Positions 10,691-24,342 of a stretch of DNA of 64,000 nt are shown piece after piece. The notes below the pieces were generated by a model. That model had not been told where the DNA came from and did no database searches. It saw only the letters and a program-made list of their open reading frames with translations. Made by a program: the position numbers and the translations under genes. The stretch is from positions 49,126,925 to 49,190,924 of the forward strand of contig OY821772.1 of assembly GCA_963682175.1 (NCBI GenBank), in the 5' to 3' direction. Each line of letters starts with the position of its first letter. Position 1 is the first letter of the stretch. The stretch is from Triglochin maritima. Its lineage: Eukaryota > Streptophyta > Magnoliopsida > Alismatales > Juncaginaceae.

Positions 10691-10814
10691 GTCATTTTTG
10701 GTTGCTAATTAGAGCTATGTAATTTTAAATAAATAAATACTTGGTTCATATTAGAAGTCATTATTCTCTGAATACCACCTACATATTGGTTCTTAATTGG
10801 GGGTATATTATGAT

Positions 10815-10978
10815 TACCAGATACAATGGTTTACTTCCCTTCCACCTAAATGGAACCAGCATTTGGATTAACTATCACCCGGATTGCTGATATCATATAC
10901 CAGGTAGCTTACTTTGCCAACTTTTACCTTTTCATCCTCTTACTTTATTGACATATGCTTCTTCTGGATGATTTTTAT
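10815..10978 (+). repeat. Direct repeat R2 within unit A
   Basis: Second copy of the R1 block. Together with the 120 bp on its left it matches unit B (33,296-33,570) in order, so R2 looks like the ancestral position and R1 the added copy, or unit B has lost the interval. Confidence 0.65.
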
Positions 10979-11280
10979 GGTTAATTCGAAGTACGTGTGC
11001 TGTCCTCTTCATAATTTGTCATCTATAATTTTGTATCATTGTTCAGAATTGAGATTTGCTTGGTTACATTTCTTAACTGAAAACATAGGTTATAATTAAA
11101 CAATAGAAAACTCCCAATAGGATTTGAATAGGACAATGTAGGTCAATCACTGAATTTTCATGGCTATCTGTCTTTTCTCCTTAGCGTTGATAGCTTGTGT
11201 TTGGCAAAGTCCTCGTGAAAAAATGTTTCAATCTTTATATTACGAGGATATCAACACATGAAGCAAGAAATGGAGTTATA
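10979..11280. other. Left flank of satellite array 1
   Basis: Non-coding, matching 33,811-34,104 in unit B. Nothing recognisable. A deletion of about 240 bp relative to unit B lies exactly at its left end, at an ATGGT microhomology. Confidence 0.6.
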
Positions 11281-14200
11281 ATCTCAAGTACTCCAATTTT
11301 ATTTTTAATGACTTGTTTATTACTATAATCCTCTCGATGTCATATCTCTCGACCTTAAGAGTTATGACTTCAAGTCCTCATACTTTTTTCTTATGGACTT
11401 GTCTACTCTTGGAATTCGCTCTGTCATATCTCTCGACCTATAAAATTGAGACATCAAATCCTCCAATTTTATTATTAATGACTTGTTTATACTATAATCA
11501 TCTCTATGTCATATCTCTCGACTTATAGAATTTGACGTCAAGTCCTCCAATTTTAATCTAAAGGACTTGTTTATACTATAATTATCACTATGTCATAGCT
11601 CTCGATCTATTGAGTTATGAACTCAAGTCTTACAATTTTATTCTTATGGACTTCTTTTTCCTGGAATCCGTTTTATGTCACATCTCTCGACTTATAGAAT
11701 TTGACACAAGTCCTTCAATTTTGTTCTTAAGGACTTGTTTATACGATAATCGTCTCTAGGTCATATCTCTCGACATTTAGAGTTAAGACTTCAAGTACTC
11801 CAATTTTATTCTTATGGACTTGATTAATCTTCGAATCCGTCCTATGTTATATCTCTCGACCTATAGGGTTATAAAATCAAGTCCAATTTTCTTCTTAAAG
11901 ACTTGTTTATACGATAATCATCTCTTTGACATATCTCTCGACTTGTAGAGTTAAGACTTCAAGTCCTCCAATTTTATTCATGGACTTGTTTATTCCTCGA
12001 ATCCTTCATATGTTGTATGTCTCGACCTATAGAGTTATAACATCAAGTCCTACAATTTTGTTCCTAAGGACTTGTTTATACGATAATTATTTCAATGACA
12101 TATCTCTCTACTTTAGGAGTTAGGACTTGAAGTCCTCCAATTTTATTCTGATGGACGTGTCTATTCTTCGAATCTGTCTTATGTTATATCTCTCGACCTA
12201 TAGAGTTATAATATCAAGTCCTCCAATATAGTTTTTAAGGAATTGTTTGTACGATAATCATCTCTATGACATCTCTCGATTTGTAAAGTTAAGACTTCAA
12301 GTCCTCCAATTTTATTCTCATGGGCTTGTTTATTCCTCGAATCCGTCATATGTTGTATCTCTCGACCTATAGAGTTATAACATCAAGTCCTCCAATTTTG
12401 TTCTCAAGGACTTGTTTAAACGACAATAATCGTTATGACATATGTCTCGACTTGTAGAGTTAAGACTTCAAATCTTACAATTTTATTCTTTTGGACTTGT
12501 TTATTACTTGAATCTGTCATATGTTATAACTCTCGACCTATAGAGTTATAACATCAAGTCCTTCAATTTTGTTTTGAATGACTTGTTTATACGATAATCA
12601 TCTCTTTGACATATCTCTCGACTTGTAGAGTTAAGATTACAAGTCCTCCAATTTTATTCATGGACTTGTTTATTTCCTCGAATCCGTCATATGTAGTATC
12701 TCTCGACCTATAGAGTTATAACATCAAGTCCAACAATTTTGTTCCTAAGGACTTGTTTATACGATAATTATATCCATATCTCTTGACTTGTAGAGTTAGG
12801 ACTTGAAGTCCTCCAATTTTATTCTTATGGACGTGTCTATTCTCCGAATCCGTCTTATGTTATATCTCTCGACCTATGAAGTTATAATATCAAGTCCTTC
12901 AATTTTGTTCTTAAGGACTTGTTTATACGAGAATCATCTCTAGGTCATAATTCTCGACTTTTAGAGTTAAGACTTCATGTCCTCCAATATTATTAATATG
13001 AGCTTATTTATTCCACAAATCCGTTTTATGTTATATCTCTCTACATATACAGTTATAACATCAAGTCCTCCAATTTTGTTCTCAAGGACTTGTTTATACG
13101 ATAATCATCGCTATGACATATGTCTCGACTTGTAGAGTTAAGACTTCAAATCTTATAATTTTATTCTTATGGACTTGTTTATTACTCGAATCCGTCATAT
13201 GTTATAACTCTCGACCTGTAGTGTTATAACATCAAGTCCTTCAATTTTTTTTGAATACTTGTTTGTACGATAACCATCTCTTTGACATATCTCTCGACTT
13301 GTAGAGTTAAGACTTCACGTTCTCCAATTTTATTCATGGACTTGTTTATTTCCTTGAGACCACTATACGACATATATCTCGACTTATAGAGTTAAGTCCC
13401 CAAGTCCTCCAATTTTGTTCCTAAGGACTTGTTTATACGATAATTATCTCTATGACATCTCTCGACTTGTTGAGTTTGGACTTGAAATCCTCCAATTTTA
13501 TTCTTATGCACTTGTTTATTTTTTGAATTCGTTCTATGTTATATCTCTCGACCAATAGAGTTATGATATCAAGTCCTCCAATTTTGTTACTAAGAATTTG
13601 TTTATACGATAATCATTTCGATGACGTATCTCTTGACTTGTAGAGTTAAGCTTCAAGTCCTCCAATTTTATTCTGATGGACTTGTTTATTCTTCGAAACT
13701 GTCTTATGTTATATCTCTCGACATATAGAGGTATAACATCAAGTCCTCCAATTTTGTTCTAGGGACTTGTTTATACGTTAATTATTTCTATGACATCTCT
13801 CGACTTGTAGAGTTAGGACTTGAAGTCCTCCAATTTTAGTCTTTTCGTCTTGTTTATTCTTCGAATTCGTCCTATGTTATATCTCTCGACCAATAGAGTA
13901 GTGATATCAAGTCCTCCAATTTTGTTCCTAAGAAGTTGTTTATACGATAATCATATTTAGGACATATCTCTTGACCTGTAGAGTTATGACTTCAAGTCGT
14001 TCAATTTTATTCGTATGAACTTCATGATTTCTCGAGAATACTCTACGACATATCTCTCGACTTGTAGAGTTAATACACCAAGTCCTCAAATTTATTCTTT
14101 AAGGACCTTTTTATACTGTAATAATCCCTATGTCATAGCTCTCGACTTACCGAGTTATGAATTCAAGTCCTCCAATTTTATTCTTATGGACTTGCTTATT

Positions 14201-17200
14201 CCTTGGATCCACTCTATCATATCTCTCGACCTATAGAATTTGACATCAAGTCGTTCAATTTTGTTCTTATGGACAGGTTTATACGATAATCATCTCTAGG
14301 TCATATCTCTCGATTTTTAGAGTTAAGACGTCAAATACTCCAATTTTATTGTTATGGAGTTGTTTATTTTTTCGAATTTGTCCTATGTTATATCTTCCCG
14401 ACCTATAGAGGTATAACATCAAGTCCATTTTTGTTTTTAAGGAATTGTTTGTACGATAATCATCTCTATGACATATCTCGACTTGTAGAGTTAAGAATTC
14501 AAGTCCTCTAATTTTATTCTCATGGACTTGTTTATTCCTCGAATCCGTCATATGTTATAACTCTCGACCTCTAGAGTTATAATGTCAAGTCCTTCCATTT
14601 TGTTCTTAAGGACTTGTTTATACGAGAATCATCTCTAGGTCATATCTCTCGAATTTTAGAGTTAAGACTTGAAGTCCTCCAATTTTATTCATATGGACTT
14701 ATTTATTCCACAAATCCGTCTTATATTATATCTCTCGACATATAAAGTTATAATATCAAGTCCTTCCATTTTGTTCTTAAGGGCTTGTTTATACGATAAT
14801 CATCTCTAGGTCATATCTCTCGACTTTTAGAGTTAAGACTTCAAGTCCTCCAATTTTATTCTTGTGAACTTGATTAATCTTCGAATCCATCCTATGTTAT
14901 ATCTCTCAACCTATAGAGTTATAATATCTAGTCCTTCAATTTTGTTCTTAAGAATATTTTTATACGATAATCATCTCTTTGACATATCTCTCGACTTGTA
15001 GAGTTAAGACTTCAAGTCCTCTAATTTTATTCATGGACTTGTTTATTCCTCGAATCCGTCATATGTTGTATCTCTCGACCTATAGAGATATAATATCAAG
15101 TCCGCCAATATAGTTTTTAAGGAATTGTTTGTACGATAATCATCTCTATGACATCTCTCGACTTATAGAGTTAAGAATTAAAGTCCTCCAATTTTATTAT
15201 CATGAACTTTTTTATTCCTCGAATCCGTCATATGTTATATCTCTTGACTTATAGAGTTATAATATCAAGTCCTCCAATATAGTTTTTTAGGAATTATTTT
15301 TACGATAATCATCTCTCTGACATCTCTCGACTTGTAGAGTTAAGAATTCAAGTCCTCCAATTTTATTCTCATGGGCTTTTTTATTCCTCGAATCCGTCAT
15401 ATGTTATAACTCTCGACCTCTAGAGTTATAACGTCAAGTCCTTCCATTTTGTTCTTAAGGACTTGTTTATACGAGAATCATCTCTAAGTCATATCTCTCG
15501 ACTTTTAGAGTTAAGACTTGAAGTCCTCCAATTTTATTCATATGGACTTATTTATTCCTCAAATCCGTCTTATGTTATATATCTCGACATATAGAGTTAT
15601 AATATCAAGTCCTTCCATTTTGTTCTTAAGGACTTGTTTATACGATAATCAGCTCTAGGTCATATCTCTCGACTTTTAGAGTTAAGACTTCAAGTCCTCC
15701 AATTTTATTCATATGGACTTGATTAATCTTTGAATCCGTCCTATGTTATATCTCTCGACCTATAGAGTTATAATATCCAATCCTTCAATTTTGTTCTTAA
15801 GAATATTTTTATACGATAATTATCTCTTTGTCATATCTCTCGACTTGTAGAGTTAAGACTTCAAGTCCTCTAATTTTATTCATGGACTTGTTTATTCCTC
15901 GAATCCGTCATATGTTGTATCTCTCGACCTATAGAGATATAATATCAAGTCCTCCAATATAGTTTTTAAGGAATTGTTTGTACGATAATTATCTCTATGA
16001 CATCTCTCGACTTGTAGAGTTAAGAATTCAAGTCCTCCAATTTTATTCTCATTGACTTGTTTATTCCTCGAATCCGTCATATGCTATAACTCTCGACCTC
16101 TAGAGTTATAACGTCAAGTCCTTCAATTTTGTTTTTAAGGACTTGTTTATACGTTAATCATCTCTAGGTCATATCACTCGACATTTAGAGTTAAGACTTC
16201 AAGTCCTCTAATTTTATTCATGGACTTGTTTACTCCTCGAATCCGTCATATGATGTATCTCTCGACCTATAGAAATATAATATCAAGTCCTCCAATATAG
16301 TTTTTAAGGAATTGTTTGTACGATAATCATCTCTATGACATCTCTTGACTTGTAGAGTTAAGAATTCAAGTCCTCCAATTTTATTCTCATGGACTTGTTT
16401 ATTCCTCGAATCCATCATATGTTATAACTCTCGACCTCTAGAGTTATAACGTCAAGTCCTTCCATTTTGTTCTTAATGACTTGTTTATACGTTAATCATC
16501 TCTAGGTCATATCACTTGACATTTAGAGTTAAAACTTCAAGTCCTCTAATTTTATTCATGGACTTGTTTATTCCTCGAATCCGTCATATGTTGTATCTCT
16601 CGACCTATAGAGTTATATCATCAAGTCCTACAATTTTGTTCCAAAGGACTTGTTCATACGATAATTATTTCCATGACATATCTCTCGACTTGTAGAGTTA
16701 GGACTTGAAGTCCTCCAATTTTATTCTTATGGACGTGTCTATTCTTCGAATCCGTCTTATGTTATATTTCTCGACCTATAGAGTTATAATATCAAGTCCT
16801 CGGATATAGTTTTTAAGGAATTGTTTGTACGATAATCATCACTATGACATCTCTCGACTTGTAGAGTTAAGAATTCAAGTCCTCCAATTTTATTCTCATG
16901 GACTTGTTTATTCCTCGAATCCGTCATATGTTATAACTCTCGACCTCTAGAGTTATAACGTCAAGTCCTTCCATTTTGTTCTTCAGGACTTGTTTATATG
17001 ATAATCATTGCTATGACATATGTCTCGACTTGTAGAGTTAAGACTTCAAATCTTACAATTTTATTCTTATGGACTTGTTTATTACTCGAATCCGTCATAT
17101 GTTATAACTCTCAACCTGTAAAGTTATAACATCAAGTCCTTCAATTTTATTTTGAATGACTTGTTTGTACGATAATCATCTCTCTGACATATCTCTCGAC

Positions 17201-20200
17201 TTGTAGAGTTAAGACTTCAAGTCCTCTAATTTTATTCATGGACTTGTTTATTCTTCGAATCCGTCTTATGTTATATCTCTCGACCTATAGAGTTATAACA
17301 TCAAGTCCTATAATTTTGTTCCTAAGGACTTGTTTATACGATAATTATTTCCATGACATCTCTCGACTTGTAGAGTTAGGACTTGAAGTCCTCCAATTTT
17401 ATTCTTATGTACGTGTCTATTCTTCGAATCCGTCTTATGTTATATCTCTCGACCTATAGAGTTATAATATCAAGTCCTCCAATATAGTTTTTAAGGAATT
17501 GTTTGTACGATAATCATCTCTATGACATCTCTCGACTTGTAGAGTTAAGAATTCAAGTCCAATTTTATTCTTATGGACTTGATTAATCTTCGAATCCGTC
17601 CTATGTTATATCTCTCGACTTGTAGAGTTAAGACTTCAAGTCCTCTAATTTTATTCATGGACTTGTTTATTCTTCGAATCCGTCATATGTTATATCTCTC
17701 GACCTATAGAGTTATAACATCAAGTCCTATAATTTTGTTCCTAAGGACTTGTTTATACGATAATTATTTCCATGACATATCTCTCGACTTGTAGAGTTAG
17801 GACTTGAAGTCCTCCAATTTTATTCTTATGTACGTGTCTATTCTTCGAATCCGTCTTATGTTATATCTCTCGACCTATAGAGTTATAATATCAAGTCCTC
17901 CAATATAGTTTTTAAGGAATTGTTTGTACGATAATCATCTCTATGACATCTCTCGACTTGTAGAGTTAAGAATTCAAGTCCTTCAATTTTGTTCTCATGG
18001 ACTTGTTTTTTCCTCGAATCCATCATATGTTATAACTCTCGACCTCTAGAGTTATAACGTCAAGTCCTTCCATTTGTTCTTAAGGACTTGTTTAGACGAG
18101 AATCATCTCGAGGTCATATCTCTCGACTTTTAGAGTTAAGACTTCAAGTCCTCCAATTTTATTCATATGGACTTATTTATTCCACAAATCCGTCTTATGT
18201 TATATCTCTCGATATATAGTTATAATATCAAGTCCTTCCATTTTGTTCTTAAGGACTTGTTTATACGTTAATCATCTCTAGGACATATCTTTTGACTTTT
18301 AGAGTTAAGACTTCAAGTCCTCCAATTTTATTCTTATGGACTTGATTAATCTTCAAATCCGTCCTATGTTATATCTCTCGACCTACAGAGTTATAATATC
18401 TAGTCCTTCAATTTTGTTCTTAAGAATATTTTTTATACGATAATCATCTCTTTGACATATCTCTCGACTTGTAGAGTTAGGACTTCAAGTCCTCTAATTT
18501 TATTCATGGACTTGTTTATTCCTCGAATCCGTCATATGTTGTATCTCTCGACCTATAGAGTTATAATATCAAGTCCTCTAATATAGTTTTTAAGGAATTG
18601 TTTGTACGATAATCATCACTATGACATCTCTCGACTTGTAGAGTTAAGAATTCAAGTCCTCCAATTTTATTCTCATGGACTTGTTTATTCCTCGAATCCG
18701 TCATATGTTATAACTCTCGACCTATAGAGTTATAACATCAAGTCCTATAATTTTGTTCCTGAGGACTTTTATGTACGATAATTATTTCCATTACATACCT
18801 CTCGACTTGTACAGTTAGGACTTGAAGTCCTCCAATTTTATTCTTATGGACGTGTCTATTCTTCGAATCCGTCTTATGTTATATCTCTCGACCTATAGAG
18901 TTATAATATAAAGTCCTCGAATATAGTTTTTAAGGAATTGTTTGTACGATAATAATCTCTATGACATCTCTCGACTTGTAGAGTTAAGAATTCAAGTCCT
19001 CCAATTTTATTCTCATGGACTTGTTTATTCCTCGAATCTGTCATATGCTATAACTCTCGACCTCTAGAGTTATAACGTCAAGTCCTTCCATTTTGTTCTT
19101 AAGGACTTGTTTATACGTTAATCATCTCTAGGTCATATCACTCGACATTTAGAGTTAAGACTTCAAGTCCTCTAATTTTATTCATGGACTTGTTTACTCC
19201 TCGAATCCGTCATATGTTGTATCTCTCGACCTATAGAAATATAATATCAAGTCCTCCAATATAGTTTTTAAGGAATTGTTTGTACGATAATCATCTCTAT
19301 GATATCTCTCGACTTGTAGAGTTAAGACTTCAAGTCCTCTAATTTTATTCGTGGACTTGTTTATTCCTCGAATCCGTCATATGTTGTATCTCTCGACCTA
19401 TAGAGTTATATCATCAAGTCCTACAATTTTGTTCCTAAGGACTTGTTTATACGATAATTATTTCCATGACATATCTCTCGACTTGTAGAGTTAGGACTTG
19501 AAGTCCTCCAATTTTATTCTTATGGACGTGTCTATTCTTCGAATTCGTCTTATGTTATATCTCTCGACCTATAGAGTTATAATATCAAGTCCTCGGATAT
19601 AGTTTTTAAGGAATTGTTTGTACGATAATCATCACTATGACATCTCTCGACTTGTAGAGTTAAGAATTCAAGTCCTCCAATTTTATTCTCGTGGACTTGT
19701 TTATTCCTCGAATCCGTCATATGTTATAACTCTCGACATATAGAGTTATAACATCAAGTCCTAAAATTTTGTTCCTAAGGAGTTGTTTATACGATAATTA
19801 TTTCCATGACATACCTCTCGACTTGTAGAGTTAGGACTTGAAGTCCAATTTTTTTCTTATGGATGTGTCTATTCTTCGAATCTGTCTTATGTTATATCTC
19901 TCGACCTATAGAGTTATAATATCAATTCCTCCAATATAGTTTTTATGGAATTGTTTGTACGATAATCATCTCTATGACATCTCTCGACTTGTGGAGTTAG
20001 GACTTGAAGTCCTCCAATTTTATTCTTATGGACGTGTCTATTCTTCGAACCCGTCGTATGCTATATCTCTCGACCTATAGATTTATAATATCAAGTCCTC
20101 CAATATAGTTTTTAAGGAATTGTTTGTACGATAATCATCTCTATGACATCTCTCGACTTGTAGAGTTAATAAGTCAAGTCCTCTAATTTTATTCTCATGG

Positions 20201-21664
20201 ACTTGTTTATTTCTCGAATCCGTCATATGTTGTATCTCTGGACCTATAGAGTTATATCATCAAGTCCTACAATTTTGTTCCTAAGGACTTGTTTATACGA
20301 TAATTATTTCCATGACATATCTCTCGACTTGTAGAGTTAGGACTTGAAGTCCTCCATTTTTATTCTTATGGACGTGTCTATTCTTCGAATCCGTCTTATG
20401 TTATATCTGTCGACCTATAAAGTTATAATATCAAGTCCTTCCATTTTGTTCTTAAGGACTTGTTTATACGTTAATCATCTCTAGGTCATATCACTCGACT
20501 TTTAGAGTTAAGACTTCAAGTCCTCGAATATTTTTAATATGGACTTATTTATTCCACAAATCTGTCTTATGTTATATCTCTCGACCTATAGAGTTATAAC
20601 ATCAAGTTTTCCAATTTTGTTCAAAAGGGACTTTTTTATACGGTAATCATCTCTGTCATATCTCTTGATTTTTAGAGTTGAGACTTTAGGTCCTCCAAAT
20701 TTATTCTTTTGGACTTATTTATTCCTCAAATCCGTTATATGTTATATCTCTCGACATATAGAGTTATTACATTAAGTCCTCCAATTTTGTTCGTAAAGAC
20801 TTGTTTATACGATAATCATCTCTATGACATATCTCTCGACTTGTAGAGTTAAGAGTTCAAGTCATTCAATTTTATTCTTATGGACTTTTTTATTTCCTCG
20901 AGACCACTCTACGACATATATCTCGACTTATAGAGTTAGGTCTCCAAGTCCTCCAATTTTTTCCTTTAAGGACCTGTTTATACTGTAATCATCCCTATGT
21001 CATGACTTGACTTGTCGAGTTATGAACTCAAGTCCTACAATTTTATTCTTATGGACTTGTTTATTCCTGGGATCCGCTCTATGTCATATCTCTCGACATA
21101 TAGAATTTGACATCAAGTCCAATTTTATTCTTAAGGACTTGTTTATTCCTCGACTCTGTCCTTTGTCATAGCTCTCGACTTATCGAGTTATGAACTCAAG
21201 TCCTCTAAATTTATTCTTAAAGACTTGTTTGTTACTATAATTTCTCTCGATGTCATATCTCTCGACCTTTCGAGTTTTGCCTTAAAGTCCTCCAAATTTA
21301 TTCTTAAGGGCTTGTTTGTACTATAATAATATCTATGTTATATCTATCGATCTTTAGAGTTAATGATGACATCAAGTCCTACAATTTTGTTCTTAAGGAC
21401 TTGTTTATACGGTAATCATATTTATGTCATATCTGTCGAGTTTAAGAATTAAGACGTCAAGTCCCCCAATTTTTTTCTTATAGACTTGTTTATTCCTCGA
21501 TTCCGCCCTACGTCATATCTCTCAACTTTTAGAGTTAAGACCCCAAGTCCTCCAAATTTACCCTTAAGGACATGTTTATACTATAATCATTTGTATGTCA
21601 TCTCTCGACTTATGGATTTATATTCTCAAGTCCTTCAAATTTATTCTTAATGACTTGTTTATTA
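11281..21664 (+). repeat. Satellite array 1, about 171-bp dimeric repeat (about 61 dimers)
   Basis: Continuous tandem repeats. One dimer has two related halves: about 85 bp (AGTCCTCCAATTTTGTTC start, ACGATAATC middle) and about 86 bp (AGTCCTCCAATTTTATTC start, CGAATCCGTC middle). Both contain TATCTCTCGAC then AGAGTTA. Each half opens with an inverted repeat, CAAGTCC...GGACTTG, around a loop of about 15 nt. Array 1 is marked by variants with ATATAGTTTTTAAGGAATTG, by TTCCTCGAATCCGTCATATG, and by a shortened half lacking TAT before CTCTCGAC. The first and last few hundred bases are the most degenerate and match the edges of array 2. Confidence 0.95.
18586..20107 (+). repeat. Two-dimer higher-order repeat in array 1
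   Basis: The variant TTTTTAAGGAATTGTTTG recurs with its preceding G at 18,586, 18,926, 19,264, 19,602 and 19,939 (steps 340, 338, 338, 337), then at 20,108 after only 169 bp. This is a tetramer-of-halves period, near twice the 171-bp dimer. A less regular duplicate pair lies at 17,238-17,459 and 17,573-17,794 (421-bp offset at the shared variant). Confidence 0.8.
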
Positions 21665-22689
21665 CTATGCATGGAGAAATGAGGAAGAATGATTTATTAT
21701 CTAATGTTCATGATCCATCCCTACGAATCGTGGTTTAATGCAGGTTTGTGAATATAGTCCTGATCCGCTTTGATTAATTGCCTGACTGTATCGATACATT
21801 TACTTATTTTCCACAAACAAATCAAAATTGTTAGATCATTTTCTAGATGCATTTGTGTCCGAGTATATCCTAATTTAGCATTTCAAACTTATTTCGAAAA
21901 GGTGTTTTGTACAACAAAGGTGTCTAAATACATCTAAATTACACAAACAGGAGTCTAAATGGATTTTCTTTGTTTATGAAACAAGTGTGAAGCAAATCTC
22001 TCACACATTTGTGTTCTTAACCTGTGTCAAACTTGATTTGTAAAAGCATTTTATAATGTCTCAGTAAACAGGCGTAATCTTGATGGGTGAGCCATTAATC
22101 AAACAAGTCTATCAGGTTCAGGTTTCCATAATTCAGTTTGTAAACAAGTTGAATGTGACCAGAACCTATGCAGTTATCCTGTTATAAACAAATCATTACC
22201 AAAACAACCAGACCTGTTTAACAGGTCAACAGAGAAACAAGTTCTGAACTTTTCGATCTTCTGGAATTTTTGAGAAGGTATGCTCGCAAAAGTCAGAATT
22301 GTTTTTCACAAATCCAACACCAACGTGTGTTGCAGCAAAAGGAGGGATATGTTTATTTCTGGTCAATAATTAAAATGATTAAGTAGCCCATTTTGTCCTT
22401 TTATTTTTGGTTTTTGTTTGTTGGTTTGAAGAACCCAAAGATCTGATCTCGAACAAGTCAAACAACTGGGAGGGGTATCTGTTACCATTCAATTATTGAC
22501 CTAGTACTAGCCTCATTAGTGCATGTTTATTCTCTCAAACGTATTATTTATTAAAATAAAGTTTAGCCTTTTGTGCTTATTAAAGAAGATAAGATTCTGT
22601 TATCTAGCATGATTAGCTTAACCTCAAATGCTGGTTTTGGTAATGGAATTCAACTTTAAGAAACATCAGGCTTTTGCAAGTTCTAAAGA
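21665..22689. other. Spacer between array 1 and the SMC4 fragment
   Basis: Non-repetitive, non-coding by eye, matching 55,837-56,857. It may include original upstream SMC4 intron or flank, but no exon of the SMC4 N-terminus was recognised in it. Confidence 0.5.
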
Positions 22690-23579
22690 ATGTCTCGTTC
22701 TACGTGGCAGAGCTCTACTTTAGTTGTTGGGCCCAATGGAAGTGGCAGCAACGTGATCGATGCCATGCCTTTTGTGTTTGGGAGAAGAGCTAAACAGGTG
22801 AGCTCCCTCCTGATTTTGGATTTGGTGCGTGCACTTTGGTTTAATGTACATATGCTGCAAAGCGATTGAGTTAATATGCTAGTTGATCAATTATGTATTC
22901 TGGTTCTTGTGTTGTGGGATTCGAACATAAAGGTGCCTCTAAACAAAGTTTCCGAGCTCATACACGATTCAAGTGATCATCAGAATTTCCAGAAAGCAGT
23001 AATCCCTGTTCATTTTCAGGAGATCAGTGATATGGTATTCCATTTCTTTTAAGCAATCCTCGGTTCCTTTCAGGATTGCCCTGGAATTTCGAGAAAAAAA
23101 TGGGAAAAGATAAAACAAATTGTTTTTAATTGATATCCAATGTATGCACTTGATTCATCATGATTCTTTTCTCTTTAAAAATCATCCAGGATGATGTAAC
23201 GTACGAATTAATCGAAGGCTGCGAGTTTGTAATTACAAGAGTTGCTTTACACAACAACTCATAAAAATACTACATCAATGATAGGAGCAGTAGTTTTACA
23301 GAAGTCGCTATGAAGCTCAAGGGGACAGGAGTAGGCTTAAACAATAACTGCTTTCCGATTTTGTAGGTTGGGTGTAAGAGCTTTTTTGTTTAAATCAAAT
23401 TTTAGTCATACTGCTGTTTTTTGCTGATTCTAAGATTGCTTAACACAAGGTGAGGTGGAACAAATATTATTGATGAAGCCAAAAGCACAAGGTCCTCGTG
23501 ATGAGGGGTTCCTTGAATACCTGGAGGGTATCATCTGTGCCAACCAATACGTGGATAAAACAGAGGAAGCAAACAAAAA
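22690..23579 (+). pseudogene. SMC4: SMC4 (condensin ATPase) four-exon fragment, copy A
   Basis: SMC4 is a core condensin subunit; its N-terminal head binds ATP and helps compact mitotic chromosomes. Four exon-like blocks are present. At 22,690-22,797 the sequence reads LVVGPNGSGSNVIDAM and ends in GRRAKQ before a GT donor. At 22,933-23,034 it reads VPLNKVSELIHDSSDHQN and ends VHFQEISDM. At 23,190-23,362 it runs from DDVTYELIEG through FVITRVALHNNS to YYINDRSSSFTEV and then MKLKG. From about 23,446 to 23,579 it runs from QGEVEQILLMKPKAQGP to DEGFLEYLEG and stops at a GTGAG donor. Exon order and phases follow the plant gene. Defects: the lysine of the Walker A motif (GPNGSGKS in the family) is deleted in frame, a TAA stop sits at 23,262, and the exon 3/4 junction is degraded. 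Only a small N-terminal part of the protein of about 1,240 residues is present, with no start exon. Introns are kept, so this is a DNA-level copy, not a retrocopy. Confidence 0.9.
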
Positions 23580-24260
23580 GTGAGTTTATTTTCCATTTGA
23601 AGATCGATTTGTTTTTCGATGTCCAAGAGTCACCATTCATGAATGTTAACAACATTACAATGGTATTCGATATTATTAAAACCCTGAAATAAATTACATT
23701 GACTTTTCATGAAAATTAGAGTTGTGTATCCTCATCTTAATTGTTTCTGTATAAATTAGCAATGTTAGGAGTACTAATCAAGGCAATATGGTATAGGGTG
23801 CAAAGTAGAGGGCATTCAAATTTGTTGACAAGATCAACTTAAATCATTCTGTGAAGGTTTCAAAGTTGGGAGTATTTTGGCCACTTTATTTTTACCCTGC
23901 AGCTTATTTTCTTATCAGTACTCCTTATTTGTACAAATGAGCTTAGTATTTTTTGTTTGTCATTTGTCATTTTTTATATTTTATTAATCTATTATATATT
24001 GTTGTAGTTATTTGCTTGTAATTTTTTTATTTACTTTTGAGCAATTACATGAACACACTAATACAATTATGTTTTTCAGAGCGTTAGCATCTATCATTGT
24101 AATATATTAGTTTCATAAATTTTAGGAATTAATGTTTATTTAGCTTTTAAATATTTGCGTAAATATATGTGTATGCTTAAATTTATCATTAAATTTAAAT
24201 GTTTACTTGCAATAAATCCCATGCATCTAAGAGATTATAAAATTAGAAAAATGATTTGTG
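23580..24260. other. Downstream SMC4 intron-like sequence
   Basis: AT-rich, no gene; matches 57,747-58,434. It probably begins as the intron after the fourth SMC4 block. No further SMC4 exon was found. Confidence 0.5.
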
Positions 24261-24342
24261 CATGCTGCGTCCCGGACGTTGGCTGGCGTGGTCAGTCCAT
24301 TGAGCAACTCAGTCAGCAAAGATAAATAAAATTAGATATTAT

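Noticed and set aside
11313..17794. Open frames in array 1 with repeated peptides such as LSTYRVITSSP
   Set aside because: A 171-bp repeat is exactly 57 codons, so any stop-free phase stays open for several repeats. The peptides follow DNA variants, are cut by indels everywhere, and have no start context or domain.
11281..21664. CRISPR array
   Set aside because: Repeats are contiguous and themselves vary, without unique spacers, in plant nuclear DNA.
22690..23579. Functional truncated SMC4 gene
   Set aside because: No N-terminal start exon, missing P-loop lysine, an internal stop in both copies and a damaged exon junction.
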